A stretch of 9,761 bases of DNA, from assembly GCA_022737715.1 (NCBI GenBank), contig JAIITD010000055.1:1-9761 (forward strand), in the 5' to 3' direction. The first letter of the stretch is position 1, and every line of letters begins with the position of its first letter. The notes under the pieces were generated by a model. It did no database searches. It was not told where the DNA came from and was given only the letters and a program-made list of their open reading frames with translations. Made by a program: the position numbers and the translations under genes. Positions 6,433 through 9,761 of the stretch are shown here, piece by piece. Source of the DNA: Veillonella sp. Its GTDB lineage: Bacteria; Bacillota; Negativicutes; Veillonellales; Veillonellaceae.

Positions 6433-7275
6433 ATGATAGAATTACGTGGTAAAGCTGTAGCTGATGCACATAAAGCGATTTTACAAGAGAAGATGACCGG
6501 CCTAGAGTCCGGTACAATTACGATGGCAGTATTGCTCGTTGGTGATGATCATGGCGCTAACATGTACGCGGATTTCATGGAGAAAACGGCCAAAAATTTT
6601 GGCTATGGTTTCGTGCGTAAGCAATTACCAAGTACAGCTACGCATGAAGAGGTATACGATGCATTGATGGCTTTGAATAATGATGATGCGGTGCATGGTA
6701 TATTGCCGCTCATGCCGATGCCAAAACAAATTGATACAGAGAAATTAATTGATGCATTGAATCCTAAGAAGGATATAGATGGACTTACCACCTATAACAT
6801 TGGTCTTGTTACGGCTGGTAAAGGTGGTTTTGCACCTTGTACTGCGAAAGCATGCCTTGCAATTTTAGATCATTATGGTATTCCTTTAGAAGGCAAACAT
6901 GTGGTTGTTGTTGGTCGTAGCCAAGTGATTGGCAAACCAGTAGCGTTGATGGCTCTTGAACGCCATGCTACGGTCTCTATTTGTCACTCTCGAACAGCTG
7001 ATTTGGCACACCATGTACAACAAGCTGATATCGTGATTGCCGCTGCGGGCCGAGCTCATATGATTACGGCCGACATGGTGAAAGCTGGCGCTGTTGTTAT
7101 CGATGTGGGCATTAATGAATTAGACGGAAAAACAGTAGGCGATGTTGATTATGATGCGGTGAGTACGGTAGCTTCTGCTATCACACCTGTACCAGGTGGC
7201 GTTGGATCTGTTACGACTACGATGATGTTAGAAGCTGTTTATGAGGCGTACCATGCACGAAATGTCAATCGCTGA
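6433..7275 (+). CDS. folD: Divergent FolD-family methylene-THF dehydrogenase/cyclohydrolase homologue
   Basis: FolD normally oxidises 5,10-methylene-THF with NAD(P)+ and hydrolyses the methenyl product to 10-formyl-THF. The 280-residue product spans the whole family fold: AVLLVGDDHGANMY (32-45), GILPLMPMP (89-97), KDIDG (113-117), PCTAKA (135-140), the Rossmann motif VVVVGRSQVIGKP (157-169), ADIVIAAAG (198-206), GAVVIDVGIN (219-228) and TPVPGGVGSVT (251-261). Tyr45 and Asp116 match active-site Tyr and Asp. However, aligning without gaps to the E. coli enzyme from memory, the catalytic Lys (Lys54 there) is Met49 and the assisting Gln (Gln98) is Leu93; GVGPMT is GVGSVT and PCTPxx is PCTAKA. Cyclohydrolase activity is therefore doubtful, while dinucleotide binding looks intact. 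It may be a monofunctional dehydrogenase or have another substrate. Its 3' end overlaps hypA by 23 bases. Confidence 0.9.
   Translation: MIELRGKAVADAHKAILQEKMTGLESGTITMAVLLVGDDHGANMYADFMEKTAKNFGYGFVRKQLPSTATHEEVYDALMALNNDDAVHGILPLMPMPKQIDTEKLIDALNPKKDIDGLTTYNIGLVTAGKGGFAPCTAKACLAILDHYGIPLEGKHVVVVGRSQVIGKPVALMALERHATVSICHSRTADLAHHVQQADIVIAAAGRAHMITADMVKAGAVVIDVGINELDGKTVGDVDYDAVSTVASAITPVPGGVGSVTTTMMLEAVYEAYHARNVNR
7243..7246 (+). promoter_or_regulatory. Ribosome binding site of hypA inside folD
   Basis: GAGG at 7243-7246 lies six bases before ATG 7253 and within the folD coding region. It supports the start that yields the HypA N-terminus Met-His-Glu over the upstream in-frame ATG at 7241 and the downstream ATG at 7262. 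Confidence 0.7.
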
Positions 7276-7594
7276 GGGGATTTTAGATATTGCCTTAGAA
7301 ACAATGAAAAATAATGATGCGTCTATCGTTCATTCTGTGCAACTCGATTTGGGTTTGATGAGTGGTGTAGAACCTGATGCACTTTTATTCTGTTGGGATG
7401 CCGTTACAAAGGGGACGCCTGCTGAAAATTCAAAAATCGATATTCATACCATTCCTATTAAGGGGCAATGCTTAGATTGTGATGCGGTATTTGATGTACA
7501 AGATTACAAATTTATTTGTCCTCATTGTGAAAGCCATTTTGTAAATACCATAGGTGGTCGCGAACTACAAGTGACATCGATTGATATAGATTGA
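7253..7594 (+). CDS. hypA: Hydrogenase maturation nickel metallochaperone HypA
   Basis: HypA binds nickel and passes it, with HypB, to the large subunit of NiFe hydrogenase in the cytoplasm. The 113-residue product begins MHEMSIAEGIL; His2, a nickel ligand in the family, requires the start at 7253. A zinc site is formed by two CxxC pairs, Cys73-Cys76 and Cys89-Cys92 (CLDC and CPHC), as usual. Length is typical. The gene begins inside folD (23-base overlap, different frame) and hypB follows seven bases after its stop, so expression is coupled to both. No hydrogenase structural gene or hypCDEF is visible here, so those partners must be elsewhere. HypA-type proteins can also serve other nickel enzymes. 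Confidence 0.95.
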   Translation: MHEMSIAEGILDIALETMKNNDASIVHSVQLDLGLMSGVEPDALLFCWDAVTKGTPAENSKIDIHTIPIKGQCLDCDAVFDVQDYKFICPHCESHFVNTIGGRELQVTSIDID

Positions 7595-7601
7595 GGTATA
7601 T

Positions 7602-8252
7602 ATGCAAGTAGAAGTAAAAACAAATGTGTTGGCGAAAAATGATGCTATCGCATCATCGTTACAACAAGTATTTAAAGAAAAAAATATATTTGTCTTTAAT
7701 CTAATGGGATCTCCAGGGGCTGGAAAGACCTCCTTGCTAGAAGCAACACTTCAAGATTTAGTTAAAGACTATAAATTAGCCGTTATCGAAGGTGATTTAT
7801 TTACCTCTAAGGATGCAGAACGGATTCATGCCCTAGGCGTGCCTGTTATACAAATCAATACCGTTGGAGGCTGCCATCTAGATGCTAATATGATTCAAGA
7901 TGCTATAACTGATTTAGATCTTGATGAACTCGATATGATTATTATCGAGAACGTAGGTAATCTAGTATGCCCTGCTGAGTTCGATATTGGTGAGGCGATG
8001 AAGGTTACCGTTTTATCTGTAACAGAAGGTGAAGATAAGCCTTTGAAATATCCTCTTATTTTTAAGGAATCAAAAGCTATATTGCTCAATAAGATTGACT
8101 TGTTGCCATATGTACCATTCGACAAAGATAAAGCCATTAAAGATATTCGTAATTTAAATCCTCAAGGCCATATATTTGAAATTAGCTGTACTGCCAAGGA
8201 TGGATTGGCGCCTTGGTTAACATGGATTAGAGAACAAATGGAGAAACGTTAA
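7602..8252 (+). CDS. hypB: Hydrogenase maturation GTPase HypB (nickel insertion)
   Basis: GTPase that works with HypA to insert nickel into NiFe hydrogenase precursors. The 216 residues show the SIMIBI-class P-loop GSPGAGKT (36-43), EGDLFTSKDAERI (63-75), NTVGGCHLDA (86-95), IENVGNLVCPA (115-125) and NKIDLLPY (163-170), the guanine-specificity motif. Cys91, His92 and Cys123 correspond to the metal site within the G domain. The protein starts directly with MQVEVKTNVLAKND and lacks both the N-terminal His-rich stretch and the high-affinity CxxCGC-type motif found in some HypBs, so it should deliver nickel without storing it. GAGG at 7593-7596 overlaps the hypA stop and serves as the ribosome binding site. 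Its last base is the first base of the next gene's ATG (TAATG overlap). Confidence 0.95.
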   Translation: MQVEVKTNVLAKNDAIASSLQQVFKEKNIFVFNLMGSPGAGKTSLLEATLQDLVKDYKLAVIEGDLFTSKDAERIHALGVPVIQINTVGGCHLDANMIQDAITDLDLDELDMIIIENVGNLVCPAEFDIGEAMKVTVLSVTEGEDKPLKYPLIFKESKAILLNKIDLLPYVPFDKDKAIKDIRNLNPQGHIFEISCTAKDGLAPWLTWIREQMEKR

Positions 8253-9589
8253 TGAAACATATGTTATCTCGTGCTGCATTGACGATGGCAGTGTTAAGTG
8301 CTTTAGGAACCGCATCAGTGGGGGCCGTTGATGCAGGACCAACAATACCGGAAGTAAAAAATGCTGTAACTGTTGTGAAAGCCCCTACTGTTGATGAATC
8401 TTCGAAAACAGGATGGCTAGCAGAACAGTTGGCTGTCACTGCTTTTGGTGACTCCTTACAGTATTGGCAAGCTGCTAGTGAAAATGATGGCGTTATGCCA
8501 CAAGATTCAAAAAATAATCTAGCAGATATCGGGCGTTCCTATACTTCTAATAATTTACCAGCTCTTGGTGATGAGGATGATTATAGTTTGGCTCAAAAGC
8601 CTGATTCTGAAGATGGTACAAGTGTCGGCCCAGTCTATCGTGTTGGTGATGTGTATGTGCCTAGTCCATCGGCTCAAAAGACTGTGAAGGGTGTATTCAC
8701 AACGTATCATGAAAAAGATATGGATATCACTGTGTATACCGGACCAGATAAATCGCGTTTAGTAGATAATCAGTTGCGTGGACAAGGTGCGACCTATTTA
8801 TTCCCTGTTGGCACCATTACTAATCTTCATACGACTGATAAGGGCTTAGTTACAATTCGTGATATCGGCGTAGGCAGTTCCCGTATGGAAATGATCTTCT
8901 CTTATGGTAGCCCTAATGCGATGTGGCGGAATCAGACTGATGAATCATATATCTTCTTATACGAAGGTCATTCCGAAAATTCATGGCCGGAAAAAAAGGA
9001 ATTTTCTTCTTCCGTAGCGAATACAAATAATAATAGCCAATTACCAGAAACTATTCAAAATGGAAAATCCTATGTGGCTTTCACCATTAAAAATAATACG
9101 GTAGAGGCTGTTGATATTTTGGATGGTCAAGTATGGTCTCGATTTGGATTGCCTAAGGCGCCTATGTATTCCTTCCATGCCGGTCAGTTGACCGAGGATG
9201 ACTTTGTGCTACGCGGATTGCGTTTGAATCAACATTTTGTAAATGATGCAAATGGTGAATGGCGTACACAGGGGATGCTGTTTGGGTCTACGTTCATAGG
9301 CTATAATGAATATGGTGTTAGTGTTGATGATAATTCGCTTATTAATCGCGTTTTATTAAATGTCTATACACCAACACGTCGTGGTATCGCGATGGGTGAT
9401 ACTAAATATTTATTGCTCTTTGTATATGGTATGCCGACACGTATTGCTGAATCTACAACTAGTACGGGAACGGCTACGGTATATGAATATAAAAATCCAA
9501 GGTCGAATAATTCCTATTTGCAGTTCGCCTTAGATGATAAAAATCAATATATCAAATCAGTGATGTTGTCTGACCGACCTGTTAAATAG
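8252..9589 (+). CDS. Exported protein of unknown function with two related C-terminal repeats
   Basis: I do not recognise a named family. The 445-residue product begins with a signal peptide (KHMLSR, then hydrophobic AALTMAVLSALGTA, with VGA at 23-25 as a likely signal peptidase I site), so it is periplasmic or surface-exposed; there is no lipobox. A low-complexity acidic region (about 75-125) leads to two related blocks of about 130 residues, roughly 156-292 and 315-441. Both contain a 'G-x-x-x-x-x-x-x-x-FxYGxP' segment (FSYGSP 216-221, FVYGMP 390-395), then an aromatic strand (YIFLYEG, TVYEYKN), then a strand pair (YVAFTIKNNTVEAVDIL, YLQFALDDKNQYIKSVML). That order resembles BamE/SmpA-like lipoprotein folds, an inference only. 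The protein has no cysteine. It overlaps hypB by one base (TAATG), with GGAG at 8240-8243, so it is translationally coupled. Confidence 0.88.
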   Translation: MKHMLSRAALTMAVLSALGTASVGAVDAGPTIPEVKNAVTVVKAPTVDESSKTGWLAEQLAVTAFGDSLQYWQAASENDGVMPQDSKNNLADIGRSYTSNNLPALGDEDDYSLAQKPDSEDGTSVGPVYRVGDVYVPSPSAQKTVKGVFTTYHEKDMDITVYTGPDKSRLVDNQLRGQGATYLFPVGTITNLHTTDKGLVTIRDIGVGSSRMEMIFSYGSPNAMWRNQTDESYIFLYEGHSENSWPEKKEFSSSVANTNNNSQLPETIQNGKSYVAFTIKNNTVEAVDILDGQVWSRFGLPKAPMYSFHAGQLTEDDFVLRGLRLNQHFVNDANGEWRTQGMLFGSTFIGYNEYGVSVDDNSLINRVLLNVYTPTRRGIAMGDTKYLLLFVYGMPTRIAESTTSTGTATVYEYKNPRSNNSYLQFALDDKNQYIKSVMLSDRPVK

Positions 9590-9615
9590 GTCATCTTATG
9601 TGAGGAGGCAAGGAT

Positions 9616-9761
9616 ATGGTTACTGTACAAGATGTGAAAGAACGGTGGGAACAAATTCAAAATAATGATGAACGTATATTGTTTGTCGTTGGTGGCCCAG
9701 GTTCTGGTAAAAGTTTATTGATTCGTGAATTATCAGAGCAAAAAGGTTGGAAGTATTTAGA
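9616..9761 (+). CDS. N-terminus of a P-loop NTPase, cut by the window edge
   Basis: An ATG at 9616, seven bases after a strong GGAGG (9604-9608), opens a frame that continues to the right edge: 48 complete codons. After a charged helix (VQDVKERWEQIQNNDE) comes a beta strand, ILFVVGGPGSGKS (21-33), a clear Walker A motif, then a helix SLLIRELSEQKGWKYL. The short N-terminus before the P-loop and the 'strand, P-loop, helix, KYL' order fit small stand-alone P-loop proteins such as BrxF of type 3 BREX systems, or another AAA-like or kinase-type ATPase. Walker B and everything diagnostic lie outside the window, so the family is undecided. Only 26 bases separate it from the exported protein gene, without a terminator, so it is likely in the same transcript. 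Confidence 0.8.
   Translation, partial: MVTVQDVKERWEQIQNNDERILFVVGGPGSGKSLLIRELSEQKGWKYL

Noticed and set aside
7262..7594. HypA starting at the internal ATG (MSIAEGIL)
   Set aside because: This would remove the nickel-binding His2. The GAGG at 7243-7246 is well spaced for the ATG at 7253.
9571..9593. Short hairpin around the stop of the exported protein gene (GACCT with AGGTC)
   Set aside because: The stem is only five to six bases, overlaps the stop codon and has no T-run, so it is not credible as a terminator.
1..9761. CRISPR arrays, tRNA or rRNA genes, transposases and integrase sites
   Set aside because: No regularly spaced repeats, no RNA gene hallmarks and no recombinase-like protein were seen on either strand.

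Overview
The window looks like a chromosomal stretch from a low-GC anaerobe of the Firmicutes, most likely the diderm Negativicutes (Veillonella or a close relative). This rests on a split iron-sulfur serine dehydratase (separate beta and alpha genes), a possible hybrid-cluster-protein tail, nickel-insertion genes hypA/hypB, a SpoVD/FtsI-like transpeptidase with a PASTA tail, and general similarity to Veillonella-type proteins. It is an inference from protein character and base composition; there is no rRNA in the window. All genes lie on the plus strand. I saw no tRNA, rRNA, CRISPR array, transposase or att site.

Layout: (1) 1-87 is the last 28 codons of an upstream gene, possibly hybrid cluster protein (hydroxylamine reductase), closed by a strong UUCG-loop terminator at 161-195. 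(2) 283-1100 is an AT-rich pair of small unknown genes, one soluble protein and one with two membrane segments, followed by a perfect 16-bp inverted repeat. (3) 1246-2790 is sdaAB-sdaAA, the two subunits of an iron-sulfur L-serine dehydratase, with a good extended -10 promoter in front and a terminator behind. (4) 2914-6297 is a two-gene unit: an HD-domain CCA-adding enzyme and a class B penicillin-binding protein, closed by a terminator at 6358-6383. (5) 6433 to the right edge is a tightly packed run: a divergent folD, hypA, hypB, an exported 445-residue protein of unknown function with two related repeats, and the first 48 codons of a P-loop NTPase that runs off the window.

How they work together: serine dehydratase feeds pyruvate to central fermentation; the CCA enzyme and the PBP are housekeeping (tRNA maturation and cell-wall cross-linking). 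HypA and HypB load nickel into NiFe hydrogenase, although no hydrogenase or other hyp gene is present here. The most notable observation is that the FolD homologue lacks the two residues most closely tied to cyclohydrolase chemistry (the Lys and the Gln of the active site are Met and Leu) and overlaps hypA by 23 bases. The exported repeat protein and the truncated P-loop gene behind hypB are the other places where something undescribed could lie. The window gives no solid evidence of a complete new defence or mobile system.
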